From positions 1-20,797 of the IMG/VR virus record IMGVR_UViG_3300049006_000008: DNA of 20,797 bases; one strand, given 5' to 3'. Under the pieces are notes generated by a model. The model was not told where the DNA came from. It ran no database searches and saw only the letters and a list, made by a program, of their open reading frames with translations. A program made the position numbers and the translations under genes. This DNA is from a virus. This document shows, one piece after another, positions 7,452-13,875 of the stretch (position 1 is the stretch's first letter; every line of letters begins with the position of its first letter).

Positions 7452-9068
7452 TCAGCTGGATGACGTGTAGGCGTAGCGCTTCTTCTTCGCCCGGGCCAGA
7501 CCGGCCGCGACCGAGTCGCAGGCGGCCTCGTGGGCGAGGATCCCGGACATGGCGACGTCGATCTTCTGCTTCGGCGTGGCCTTGCCGAGGATGTACCGGT
7601 CACCCGGCCTCGGCTTGCGGACGGCGTTGGCGACGTGCTGGCCGGCGGTCTCGCACCCGTCGTGGGTGAAGGTCGTGTCGGCCTTGGTGACGTCGACGAC
7701 GACCCGCTCGGCGGCGGCGTGCATCTGCACCGGCCGCCGGGTGTACCAGCGGATGATGACGGTTTCCCCGTACAGGTCGACCCAGGTGTCGCACTCGGTC
7801 TCCCAGTAGGGCGGGTCGACGTACACCCGCACGACCGTGTAGACCCGCATCAGTTCCTCGAGTGCGGCGGCGACCTCGAGCCGCGGGACCTGCCCGTCGA
7901 AGTCGGCGGGGTTCCAGATGCACGGACGCTTGTCCGGCCCGTAGACCGGGGTGAACTGGTGCCCGTCCAGGGTCTCGGCCCGGAACGCTGTCCAGTCGTC
8001 GGTGTCCGACCCGTCGATGCCCAGGACGATCGGTGTCCCGGCCGGGACCGTGCGGGTGACCGCGCGGGCATCCCAGGCCTTCCGCTCGAGCCAGCTGCCG
8101 CCCTTGGCCACGATCAGGTTGAAGAAGTACCGGTAGGCCTGTGACGGATCGGTCTGGGCGAGCTCGAGGACCTCACCGTCGATCCGGTCCAGGTCCACCC
8201 AGTGGGAGTCGCCGTACACCAGCTTGAGCGCCTTGCGGCGTTCCCGCTTGTTGGTCAGCGACGGCTTGGGCGGCTTCACGTGGTCGCGGTGAAGGTCCCG
8301 CGATTTCGACTCCGCGGTCCGCTGGGCCACCGACTGCTCCGAGTCGTCCCACCCGTTGGTCGTCTCCAGGGCCCTTCCGCCGGTGCCGGCGAGGTTCCGC
8401 CGCTGGGTCTCCGCGAGCTTCCAGCCGCCGTTGGACTCCACCCAGCAATGGGTCTCGTCCTGGACGGCGAAGGTGATGCGCTGGCCCAGGCGGGCCCGCC
8501 CGCTCGAGGTGACCGGTTCGATCAGGCCGCCGCCCGGCAGGTTGATGCGGGTCTCCCCGGTGTCGGGGATCAGAGAGGCCAGGTGCCCCTCTTCGATCAT
8601 CGGGATCAGCGCCCGGTAGACGTTGTCGGTCTGGTCCTCGGAGGTGGCGGTGACCTGGATCCACGGGGTGGCCCAGGCCCGGCCGAGCGGGTCGCCCTCC
8701 TCATACAGGTACTCCCAGCCGCACCCGCAGTCGCAGTAGGCGTAGTCCCCGGCCTGAGCCCACCCGGCGAACCGGACCGGGCCGACGGCCTCGGCGCAGA
8801 TCATCGCCGCCGAGAATGGGCCCTTGCCCCACTTCTGCGGGCGGACCAGCTGGGCCCGCCGGTTCGTCCAGGCCGACTGCCACTTGACCGCCTGGGCGTT
8901 CGGCTGGACTCGGTAGTAGTGGGCGAGGAACCGCCACATCTCATCGGTCAGCAGGTACGGGTCACCGAGGTGGTCCCCGTCGGGGATGACGCAATGCGCC
9001 TCGATCCACGACCCGATCAGCCACCCCAGGGTCGGGAACTCCCCTGGGTACTTAGGCGCCCGCCACAC
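7452..9068 (-). CDS. Terminase large subunit
   Basis: 538 residues; the GTG start overlaps the end of the small terminase gene by 17 bases. The packaging motor ATPase shows a Walker-A-like loop RPQKWGKGPFSA (residues 76-87) and a Walker B/catalytic pair DE at 204-205 in ITFAVQDETHCW. The nuclease domain has the acidic set D352 (VLGIDGSDTDDW), D418 (VYVDPPYWE) and D504 (KIDVAMSG). Between the ATPase motifs, residues 106-129 hold an added segment with CDCGCGW, a cysteine cluster that is absent from many mycobacteriophage relatives; from memory, similar inserts occur in Streptomyces phages. The enzyme cuts concatemers and pumps DNA into the prohead through the portal coded next. Confidence 0.95.
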   Translation of the reverse strand: MWRAPKYPGEFPTLGWLIGSWIEAHCVIPDGDHLGDPYLLTDEMWRFLAHYYRVQPNAQAVKWQSAWTNRRAQLVRPQKWGKGPFSAAMICAEAVGPVRFAGWAQAGDYAYCDCGCGWEYLYEEGDPLGRAWATPWIQVTATSEDQTDNVYRALIPMIEEGHLASLIPDTGETRINLPGGGLIEPVTSSGRARLGQRITFAVQDETHCWVESNGGWKLAETQRRNLAGTGGRALETTNGWDDSEQSVAQRTAESKSRDLHRDHVKPPKPSLTNKRERRKALKLVYGDSHWVDLDRIDGEVLELAQTDPSQAYRYFFNLIVAKGGSWLERKAWDARAVTRTVPAGTPIVLGIDGSDTDDWTAFRAETLDGHQFTPVYGPDKRPCIWNPADFDGQVPRLEVAAALEELMRVYTVVRVYVDPPYWETECDTWVDLYGETVIIRWYTRRPVQMHAAAERVVVDVTKADTTFTHDGCETAGQHVANAVRKPRPGDRYILGKATPKQKIDVAMSGILAHEAACDSVAAGLARAKKKRYAYTSSS

Positions 9069-9675
9069 GAGGATCCACGACCCGCATCCGCGATTGCGCG
9101 CTCGGCCTGGCGGCCGCCACCGCGGCGGCGGTCTTGTCCTGGCGGCGTTCGGCGACCTCGTCGGCCGCCACGTCCCACCGCATCCGGAGCATGGCCAGCG
9201 GGCTCAGTCCGAGGCGGTCCGACCACTGCCGGGCTTCCTTGGCCGCGTCGAGGTCGCCGAGCTCGCCGAGGACCTGCCACCGCACATACAGGGCGAGCTC
9301 GCGGGTCCAGCCGAGCCGCTCCCATTGCGCGGCCTGTGGGGTCTTCCACAGCTCACGCCAGACCAGTGCCTCGATCTTCCGCTGCTCGAGCAGGCGGGCC
9401 TCGCAGACCGCGAGCTCGAGTTCCGCGTCGGCAAGGCGCCGCTCCGCGCCGTAGGTCGGTAGCCCCATGTCGATCGCCGTTTCCAGGTCGGCGGTGAACT
9501 TCGCGACCTTGCCCACGTACAGGTCGCGCTTGGCCTTGGTCGCGATGTCGGGGATCAGCGGCCATTTCGGGGCACGCCCCTGGCGGCCGTTCGCGGGTAG
9601 TTTCGTCGTCGCCACGGTGGCATTGCGCCGCCGCCGCTGAGCGTCGGGCTTCGGTGTCGGTCCCATCCCGGCCAT
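9052..9675 (-). CDS. Terminase small subunit
   Basis: 207 residues from the ATG at 9675 (MAGMGPTPKPDAQRRRRNA), with AGGAGA nine bases upstream; an open frame extends 23 codons further but runs through a hairpin region. The basic N-terminal arm ending in PANGRQGRAPKWPL is typical of actinophage small terminases, followed by an all-helical body (YGAERRLADAELELAVCEARLLEQ, ALVWRELWKTPQAAQWERLGWTRELALYVRW, QWSDRLGLSPLAMLRMRW). This subunit recognises the packaging site and regulates the large subunit. The overlap with the large subunit gene supports coupled synthesis. Confidence 0.85.
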   Translation of the reverse strand: MAGMGPTPKPDAQRRRRNATVATTKLPANGRQGRAPKWPLIPDIATKAKRDLYVGKVAKFTADLETAIDMGLPTYGAERRLADAELELAVCEARLLEQRKIEALVWRELWKTPQAAQWERLGWTRELALYVRWQVLGELGDLDAAKEARQWSDRLGLSPLAMLRMRWDVAADEVAERRQDKTAAAVAAARPSAQSRMRVVDPRVAGA

Positions 9676-9695
9676 GCGGATCACTCTCCTGAGCT

Positions 9696-9740
9696 GCGGC
9701 GTTGCGCCGCGACCAGATGCCGGCCGCGTTGCGCGGCCGG
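9696..9740. repeat. Two hairpins with identical GTTGC loop centre upstream of terS
   Basis: GCGGCG-TTG-CGCCGC (9696-9710) and CCGGCCGCG-TTG-CGCGGCCGG (9720-9740) are perfect stems of 6 and 9 bp around the same three-base loop, ten bases apart. Both lie just upstream of the small terminase start. Confidence 0.75.
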
Positions 9741-9856
9741 TCACGCCGGGTCCGGATCCTCAGATCTCCAGACCCGTACACATTGCGGGCGCCCTCCCCG
9801 GCGGCGCTTCCCCTGCACGCCCACGGGGGTCACCCCCCACCCCACATCCCAAATGT

Positions 9857-9910
9857 CCGATTCGGTTTCGTTTTCTCGGTTCCACACAGAAAACGAAATG
9901 TCCGAATCGG
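9857..9910. repeat. Long interrupted inverted repeat in the terS upstream gap
   Basis: The left arm CCGATTCGG + TTTCGTTTTCT (9857-9876) pairs with AGAAAACGAAA (9888-9898) and CCGAATCGG (9902-9910). This gives 20 bp of stem with one three-base bulge (TGT) and an 11-base loop. The outer 9-mers are themselves near-palindromes, and TGTCCGAWTCGGT also occurs as a direct repeat. The element is clearly richer in A/T than its surroundings. No T-run follows on either strand, so a simple intrinsic terminator is unlikely. Confidence 0.8.
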
Positions 9911-9939
9911 TCCGGAAATCAGGCGGGACCCCGGAAAGG

Positions 9940-10440
9940 TCAGAGGGATGGTTCGTCGGCCTGCGCTCGAACGACCGTGACGTCGACGTCGTCCTCGAAG
10001 AACATGACGCGCTTGATGCCGAGGTCTTCGCGCAGTTCCTTGCCAATGTTCTTGATCACATCAGGATCGAAGTCGCCGATGTTGCCGAACACCAGCACGT
10101 CATCGGGATGGATCAGGACGATGCGGCTCGCCGCTGCCTCACGGTGCAGGTCGCGCAGCCTCTGCTCTACATCGATCGCCTCGTCGAGGGACTTCAGCGC
10201 GGATGCCGAGGTCCGTTCGAGTAGCCGATCGAGCTCGGCGTCAGCGGCATCATCCGCACCACAGTGAGGGTCGAGCTCGTCTGCGGCATCGCGCAGCACC
10301 GTAGCCACCTCGGGCCTGCGGACCGTGACCACGTCAGCGTCGGCGTCATAGTCCGCTCCGACTTCGATCTCTCCTATCTGCATGCGGGCGCCCTCGCCGA
10401 GCGACACATAGATCGGGAGCTTCCCGAGATTGATGGCCAT
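9940..10440 (-). CDS. Unknown phage protein, 166 residues
   Basis: ATG with GGAAGGA six bases upstream. I do not recognise the family. The N-terminal part (MAINLGKLPIYVSLGEGARM, then QIGEIEVGADYDADADVVTV) is beta-rich. A helical middle rich in D, E and A follows (VLRDAADELDPHCGADDAADAELDRLLER). The C-terminal part (RIVLIHPDDVLVFGNIGDFD, then IKNIGKELREDLGIKRVMFFEDDVDVTVV) looks like a small alpha/beta domain with 'HPDDVLVFG' and 'GI.RV.FFEDDVDV' strands. It lies between the HNH and terminase genes, so a link to DNA packaging is possible but not shown. Confidence 0.7.
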   Translation of the reverse strand: MAINLGKLPIYVSLGEGARMQIGEIEVGADYDADADVVTVRRPEVATVLRDAADELDPHCGADDAADAELDRLLERTSASALKSLDEAIDVEQRLRDLHREAAASRIVLIHPDDVLVFGNIGDFDPDVIKNIGKELREDLGIKRVMFFEDDVDVTVVRAQADEPSL

Positions 10441-10466
10441 GGCCGTTCCTTCCGTGGGGTGGTGGA

Positions 10467-10516
10467 TCCGGCCTGACGCGCGCCTCCCACCCCTGAGGGC
10501 AAGGCGTCAGGCCGGA
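10467..10516. repeat. Perfect 13-bp inverted repeat between HNH gene and next gene
   Basis: TCCGGCCTGACGC (10467-10479) and GCGTCAGGCCGGA (10504-10516) form a 13-bp stem with a 24-base loop that holds a small CCC-TGA-GGG dyad. It fills the 78-base gap just after the HNH stop. No T-run follows, but many actinobacterial terminators lack one. It could be a terminator, an RNA-stability hairpin or a protein site. Confidence 0.75.
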
Positions 10517-10518
10517 GT

Positions 10519-10875
10519 TCATGGGGCGTTGAAGCCGCCCGGTTGATTGATCGCGGTCTCCTGCTTGTGACAGTGACCGCAGAGTCCGCGACCATGCTTC
10601 GGGTCGTTCGGATCCTCACCGCGTAGCACGAGGGTCCGACGGTCCAGCGGGTAGTGGTCGGCGTCCGTGCTGGCCCTGACCTCGCACAGGACGCATACCG
10701 GATCGCGGCGCAGCACCTTGGCACGGAAGGCGCGGTGCCGGGCGTCATAGCCGCGTTCGGTGGCGTTCCCTCGGGCCAGATCAGCGGCGCCCTCGTGGGC
10801 TGGGCAGCGGCCGCCTCGGGTGAGCTCAGGGCAGCCCGCAACGGTGCACACCCTCATGCCCTTGCGGGCGGGCAT
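10519..10875 (-). CDS. HNH endonuclease
   Basis: 118 residues, ATG in TGATG overlap with the upstream 50-residue gene and GAGAGG four bases before it. An N-terminal zinc-knuckle-like set (C10, C15, C24, H27) precedes the HNH domain: zinc cysteines CVLC (61-64) and CGHC (99-102), and active-site region DADH (H74) with H103 in CGHCHK. It cuts DNA. HNH proteins coded near terminase genes are needed for cos cleavage or packaging in several phages (HK97-like systems). Alternatively it may act as a free-standing homing-type enzyme. The N-terminal cysteine set is common in actinophage HNH proteins. Confidence 0.9.
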   Translation of the reverse strand: MPARKGMRVCTVAGCPELTRGGRCPAHEGAADLARGNATERGYDARHRAFRAKVLRRDPVCVLCEVRASTDADHYPLDRRTLVLRGEDPNDPKHGRGLCGHCHKQETAINQPGGFNAP

Positions 10876-11027
10876 CAGACCCTCTCGTGCTCGCGCAGAA
10901 AGGCCCCGAAGTTGACCCAGCTATCGGCGACGCTGATCAACCCGGCCTGGAGCGCGAGGTTAGTTTCGCCTTCTGCGACCAGGAGGATGCGGGCGGCGTG
11001 AGCGACGGCCTCCTCGAACGTCATCAT
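10875..11027 (-). CDS. Small unknown protein, 50 residues
   Basis: The ATG (11027) overlaps the stop of the BppU-like gene as ATGA, and its own stop TGA shares a base with the HNH start (TGATG). The frame is thus held at both ends. The product starts MMTFEEAVAHAARILLVAEG and ends in NFGAFLREHERV; it is two amphipathic helices, no cysteine. Similar tiny helical proteins starting M(T)xEEAxAHA are common in actinophages, without known function. Third codon positions are mostly G/C as in neighbouring genes. Confidence 0.75.
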   Translation of the reverse strand: MMTFEEAVAHAARILLVAEGETNLALQAGLISVADSWVNFGAFLREHERV

Positions 11028-11374
11028 GTGTCGGTGACCAGGAGGTTGCCGTAGGCCAGGGTCTTGGTCTCGGTGGCTCGTACGGCGTCGAGGCGGTGCC
11101 AGCGTTTCCCTGCGATGACGACGGCTGAGGCGGGGACGTTGCAGGTCATGAGGCCGGCTGCTGCGTCGGTGATGGTGATGTCCCCGTCGGTCATGGTCAG
11201 GGTGGTGCCTTCGACGTCGGCTGTCTCACGGGAGGCCTTGAAGGTCAGGGTGACCTCGGTGGTTCCGGTGAGGTCCTGGGGTGTGGTGTAGGGCGGGGTG
11301 GTGTCCGCGTACACGGCGATGGCCAGGGTCTGGTCGTTGCCCTGCAGGAGCCTGAGGGTCCGCGGCGATGGCAT
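11024..11374 (-). CDS. BppU N-domain-like beta protein (virion component candidate)
   Basis: 116 residues from the ATG at 11374 (MPSPRTLRLLQGNDQTLAIA), just after the fibre gene stop at 11377. The pattern 'lxqGndqtl.i.v', 'DLTGTTEVTLTFKAS', 'TLTMTDGDITITDAAAGLMTCNVPAS' and a closing 'HRLDAVRATETKTLAYGNLLVTDT' matches the Ig-like N-terminal domain of upper baseplate protein BppU (DUF2479) and related fibre adaptors, as I know them. It probably belongs to the virion and may connect to the long fibre coded upstream. The longer open frame to 12430 is a shadow of the fibre gene. Confidence 0.65.
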   Translation of the reverse strand: MPSPRTLRLLQGNDQTLAIAVYADTTPPYTTPQDLTGTTEVTLTFKASRETADVEGTTLTMTDGDITITDAAAGLMTCNVPASAVVIAGKRWHRLDAVRATETKTLAYGNLLVTDT

Positions 11375-11376
11375 TG

Positions 11377-12993
11377 TCACCCCACTCTGGTAATGGTCGC
11401 GGTGAGGATGCCTGTGGGCGTGATCGTGGCGCTGATCTGCCCGGACGGGGTAATGGTGGCCACGACGTCGGGCAGTGGTTCGGGGGCGGTCTGGTCCGTC
11501 GTGACCGTGTCGGCTAGATGGATGGCGTCGGCGGTGGCGCGGTTCAGCAGGATCTGGCGGGTCGTCGCGTCGGCGATGCCGATGAGGTCCGAGGCTGTAC
11601 GGGCCATGAGCAGGGAACGCGTGGCCGTGTCGGCCAGGCCCAGGGAGTCGTTCGCCGCGGCGTGCTGGCCGGCCGATCCGGTGGCCTGGTCCCCGAGCGT
11701 GAGCGTGTCCGCGGCTGCTCTGCTCGTGATGGCGACGCGACTGGCCGCGTCGGTCAGGGCGAGGGCGTCTGTGGTGGTCCGTGCCTGGGTGAGGCTGCGG
11801 GTCGCGGTGTCGGTGAGCGTCAGGCCGTCGGCGGCCTGCGCCGTGCCGCCGCCTGCGCCGACTGCGGTATCTGCGAGCGCGAGGCCGTCTGTGGTGGTGC
11901 GGGCGAAGGCGGCGATGCGGGTCGCGATGTCGCCGAGGCCAAGGCCGTCGCCGGCGGTGCGGCCGGCGGTCGTGGCCCTGGTGGCTACATCCGTGAGGCT
12001 CAGGCTGTCGGAGGTCGCGGCGGCATGGCTGGAGGTGCCTGACGCGCTGTCGGCCAGGCTGAGCGCGTCGGCGGTCGTGCGGGCCGCAGTGAGGCCGGCG
12101 ACCGCCGTATCGGTGAGGGTCAGGGTGTCCGAGACCGCCCGGGCCGCGACCAGGGCGCTGGTGGCGACGTCGGTCAGGGTGAGGGTGTCGGCCGCGGTGC
12201 GGGATTGGCCGCTGCTGGAGACGCTGCCGGCGGCGGTGTCGGTGAGCGTCAGGGAGTCCGAGACGGCGCTGACTAGGGCTGCGGTGCGCGCCACTGTGTC
12301 GGTGAGGGTGATGGTGTCGGTAGCCGTGCGGGACGGGTTGGGTGCCGCTGGCAGGGCGACCGATGTGAACACCAGGTCGTCCATGCGCAGCGAGGTGTTC
12401 GCGACGCTGGTGCTGTTGCCCCACTGGCATTCGTCGACGTTCGCGGTGCCCCAGTTGGCGCTGTTCATGGTCAGCGTCTCGTCCGGGGTGTCGCTGCTGG
12501 GCGTCCGGTAGATGTAGACGATCCCGGTGGCCGAGGCTCCGACGGTGAAGTCGAACGCGATGCGCCAGGTGTCGGAGGTGGTCATGCCGGTGCTGGAGGA
12601 CTGCACCGTGGTGTTGGAGGTGTTGGATACGCGGATGACGCCGGTGCTGGCGATGACGCTGATCCGGGCGACCTGGACGCCGCCGGCGCGGAGGCGCAGC
12701 AGGGTGGTGCTGACGGCGACCGAGCCGGGTTTGACGGTGAACCGCCCGTAGACGCGGGCGAGGGCGGTGCCGATCGCGGTGCTGGTCCAGCTCAGGCTGC
12801 TGGTGACTCCGGTGGCACCGCTGGTGAGGAGGAACGACAGGGATCCGCGCAGGGCTGTGCTGTCGTAGGTGACGGCCGCCCCTGCGCCGATGCTGACGCT
12901 GTTGAAGGCGTCCCCGCCGGTCGCGCTGTTGCCCGTGGTGACGGTCGTCCCTGAGGACTGGCCGCTCTCGGCGGTGTGCGCCAGGGTCACCAT
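11377..12993 (-). CDS. Fibre protein: beta-sandwich head plus 14 repeats of about 20 residues
   Basis: 538 residues, ATG with GGGAGG eight bases upstream. Residues 1-218 look like a concanavalin/LamG-type beta sandwich (FTVKPGSVAVSTTLLRLRAG, DTWRIAFDFTVGASATGIVY, then SLRMDDLVFTSVAL at its end), a fold used for sugar binding. Residues 221-497 are fourteen repeats with consensus R-T-x-x-D-x-L-x-L-x-D-x-A-x-R; the L-x-L-x-D core recurs every 20 residues exactly from residue 271 to 491. A short C-terminal beta tail (ITPSGQISATITPTGILTAT) follows. The composition is rich in A, T, S, D and L and has only one cysteine. It is most likely a tail or head fibre that touches the host. Its place upstream of the terminase genes, apart from tail genes, is less usual. 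Confidence 0.75.
   Translation of the reverse strand: MVTLAHTAESGQSSGTTVTTGNSATGGDAFNSVSIGAGAAVTYDSTALRGSLSFLLTSGATGVTSSLSWTSTAIGTALARVYGRFTVKPGSVAVSTTLLRLRAGGVQVARISVIASTGVIRVSNTSNTTVQSSSTGMTTSDTWRIAFDFTVGASATGIVYIYRTPSSDTPDETLTMNSANWGTANVDECQWGNSTSVANTSLRMDDLVFTSVALPAAPNPSRTATDTITLTDTVARTAALVSAVSDSLTLTDTAAGSVSSSGQSRTAADTLTLTDVATSALVAARAVSDTLTLTDTAVAGLTAARTTADALSLADSASGTSSHAAATSDSLSLTDVATRATTAGRTAGDGLGLGDIATRIAAFARTTTDGLALADTAVGAGGGTAQAADGLTLTDTATRSLTQARTTTDALALTDAASRVAITSRAAADTLTLGDQATGSAGQHAAANDSLGLADTATRSLLMARTASDLIGIADATTRQILLNRATADAIHLADTVTTDQTAPEPLPDVVATITPSGQISATITPTGILTATITRVG
11503..12333 (-). repeat. Coding tandem repeat of the fibre shaft, 60-bp period
   Basis: Fourteen units coding for the (R/S)(T/A)xxDxLxLxDxAxR motif. 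The last twelve L-x-L-x-D cores are exactly 60 bp apart; the first two gaps are 20 and 23 codons. The units differ at many bases but keep their length, so the protein, not the DNA, seems to be under selection for period. Confidence 0.9.
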
Positions 12994-13015
12994 GGACCGG
13001 CCCTCCCGTCCGCGG

Positions 13016-13411
13016 TCAGGAGGCGGTGACGGTCTCGGTCACCGTCAGCTGGTCGCCGGAGGCGCTGAGCGTCGCGGTCGCGGACAGCAGCGTCGCGTGG
13101 ACGAGCGTCCCGGAGCTGCTGGCGTTGAGGATCCCGATCTTCGCGATGGTGACCGGGAGGCTGTCGCTGCCGTTAGCCGTGAAGGTCTTGGTGAGGGTCG
13201 CGGTGGCCTGCCCGGTGGTGTGGGCGTAGGTGGCCTGGGCGCGGATCAGCCCGCCGCCGCCGGTGGTGATCTCACCGGTCAGGGTGGTGTCGGACCCGGC
13301 CGGGGCCGTGCTGTTGGCGGTCAGGGCCATGTAGTTCGCGGCCGCCGGCTGGGTGCTGGTGGTGTAGGTGGCGGCCAGGGCGACGTCACGGCCGCCGTTG
13401 GTGAGGACCAT
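13016..13411 (-). CDS. Virion/fibre-associated beta protein
   Basis: 131 residues from the ATG at 13411 (MVLTNGGRDVALAATYTTST), with AGGAGG six bases upstream. The motif order 'aLtans..pagsdTtLtGEi...GglirA.aty.Httg..tatLtKTFta.gs.slpvtIaKiGIlNasssGtlvha' is one I know from phage structural proteins next to tail or head fibres. A last strand (DQLTVTETVTAS) closes the fold. No cysteine or membrane segment is present. It lies one base after the previous stop and 22 bases before the fibre gene, so it probably acts with the fibre. Confidence 0.65.
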   Translation of the reverse strand: MVLTNGGRDVALAATYTTSTQPAAANYMALTANSTAPAGSDTTLTGEITTGGGGLIRAQATYAHTTGQATATLTKTFTANGSDSLPVTIAKIGILNASSSGTLVHATLLSATATLSASGDQLTVTETVTAS

Positions 13412-13412
13412 C

Positions 13413-13712
13413 TCAGGCCTCCTGCGGGTCTGGAGTGCGGATCTCGCAGCCGAAGTGACTGGCGAGGAGTTCCGCGAGGGCGAAGGCGGCCTTGGAGTCC
13501 TCGGAATCGACGGCGACCCAGGCGGCCGGGGCGGCGCTGTGCCGCGACCAGAGGCCACCGGCCGCGGTGATATCGGCATAGGCCTCGGACAGGGACGCGT
13601 CTGGAGGCGGTGACACCGTGGTGCAGTACTTGCCGTCCAGGACGGTGCCCTGCTTCGAGCCGGGGTCGTTATCGAGCGCGGCATGGTTCCCGAGATAGAT
13701 CGTGAACGCCAA
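13413..13712 (-). CDS. Unknown protein, 99 residues, TTG start
   Basis: The likely start is TTG at 13712, because a perfect AGGAGG lies five bases before it and no ATG/GTG fits; the frame further upstream runs through two terminator-like hairpins. The product reads M/L-AFTIYLGNHAALDNDPG..., then DGKYCTTVSPPPDASLSEAY, ADITAAGGLWSRHSAAPAAW and a helix FALAELLASHFGCEI. I recall similar small Streptomyces phage proteins but no function. It is the first gene after the terminator pair, so it may be the first gene of the late transcript. Confidence 0.7.
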   Translation of the reverse strand: MAFTIYLGNHAALDNDPGSKQGTVLDGKYCTTVSPPPDASLSEAYADITAAGGLWSRHSAAPAAWVAVDSEDSKAAFALAELLASHFGCEIRTPDPQEA

Positions 13713-13732
13713 CGGGTCCTCCTGCGGGCATG

Positions 13733-13754
13733 AAAAAAGCCCGCGACGTCGGGC
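13733..13754 (-). terminator. Intrinsic terminator (stem plus T6)
   Basis: Read on the minus strand: GCCCG-ACGTCG-CGGGC followed at once by TTTTTT (13738-13733). This is the only clear stem plus T-run of this kind that I see on the coding strand. It separates the right-hand gene block from the fibre/terminase block. Confidence 0.75.
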
Positions 13755-13783
13755 GCCCGGGCTCATCGTTGGGTGTGGGGAAA

Positions 13784-13813
13784 ATACGAAGACCCGGCGC
13801 GGCGGCCGGGTCT
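13784..13813 (-). terminator. Second terminator-like hairpin
   Basis: Perfect 8-bp stem AGACCCGG / CCGGGTCT (13790-13797 and 13806-13813) with an 8-base loop; on the minus strand TCGTATTTTC follows. With the next hairpin it forms a tandem terminator pair after the zinc-ribbon/HTH gene. Confidence 0.6.
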
Positions 13814-13839
13814 GGATACAGGTGTGGTGCTGCAGATGA

Positions 13840-13867
13840 GTGTTACAGATTGCGTTTTCTTTGGCAA
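13840..13867 (-). promoter_or_regulatory. Weak candidate promoter upstream of the hairpin pair
   Basis: On the minus strand TTGCCA (five of six bases of the sigma-70 -35 box), a 16-base spacer, then TAACAC as a poor -10 box. A transcript from here would pass both hairpins before the 13712 start. The stretch is AT-richer than its surroundings. This is a weak sequence match only. Confidence 0.25.
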
Positions 13868-13875
13868 ATACCAGG

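Larger units (their letters stand above)
9676..9939. other. Noncoding gap before terminase genes; candidate packaging region
   Basis: 264 bases between the 166-residue gene and the small terminase. I find no convincing gene. The gap holds two tight hairpins with the same loop (9696-9740), a GGGGG-TCA-CCCCC dyad (9825-9837) beside a C-rich run, and an AT-richer inverted repeat (9857-9910). Cos or pac sites of siphoviruses often lie just upstream of terS, so this is the natural candidate. The exact cut cannot be read from sequence alone. Confidence 0.4.

Noticed and set aside
8202-9497. Plus-strand open frame opposite the terminase genes
   Set aside because: Antisense to a large terminase with intact catalytic residues; no ribosome site or domain.
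9741-10046. Minus-strand open frame of 101 codons over the gap before terS
   Set aside because: Its first part overlaps the 166-residue gene in another frame and has no ribosome site; it runs through the inverted repeat. I kept the gap as noncoding, though the end of the frame is not obviously random.
11393-12511. Plus-strand open frame opposite the fibre repeats
   Set aside because: The repeat DNA is stop-free on both strands; its translation is only V/A/S/R-rich and mirrors the repeat.
13840-13862. Shared AGAAAACG-type word with the repeat at 9857-9910
   Set aside because: Only eight bases match, without the inverted partner; chance is likely.
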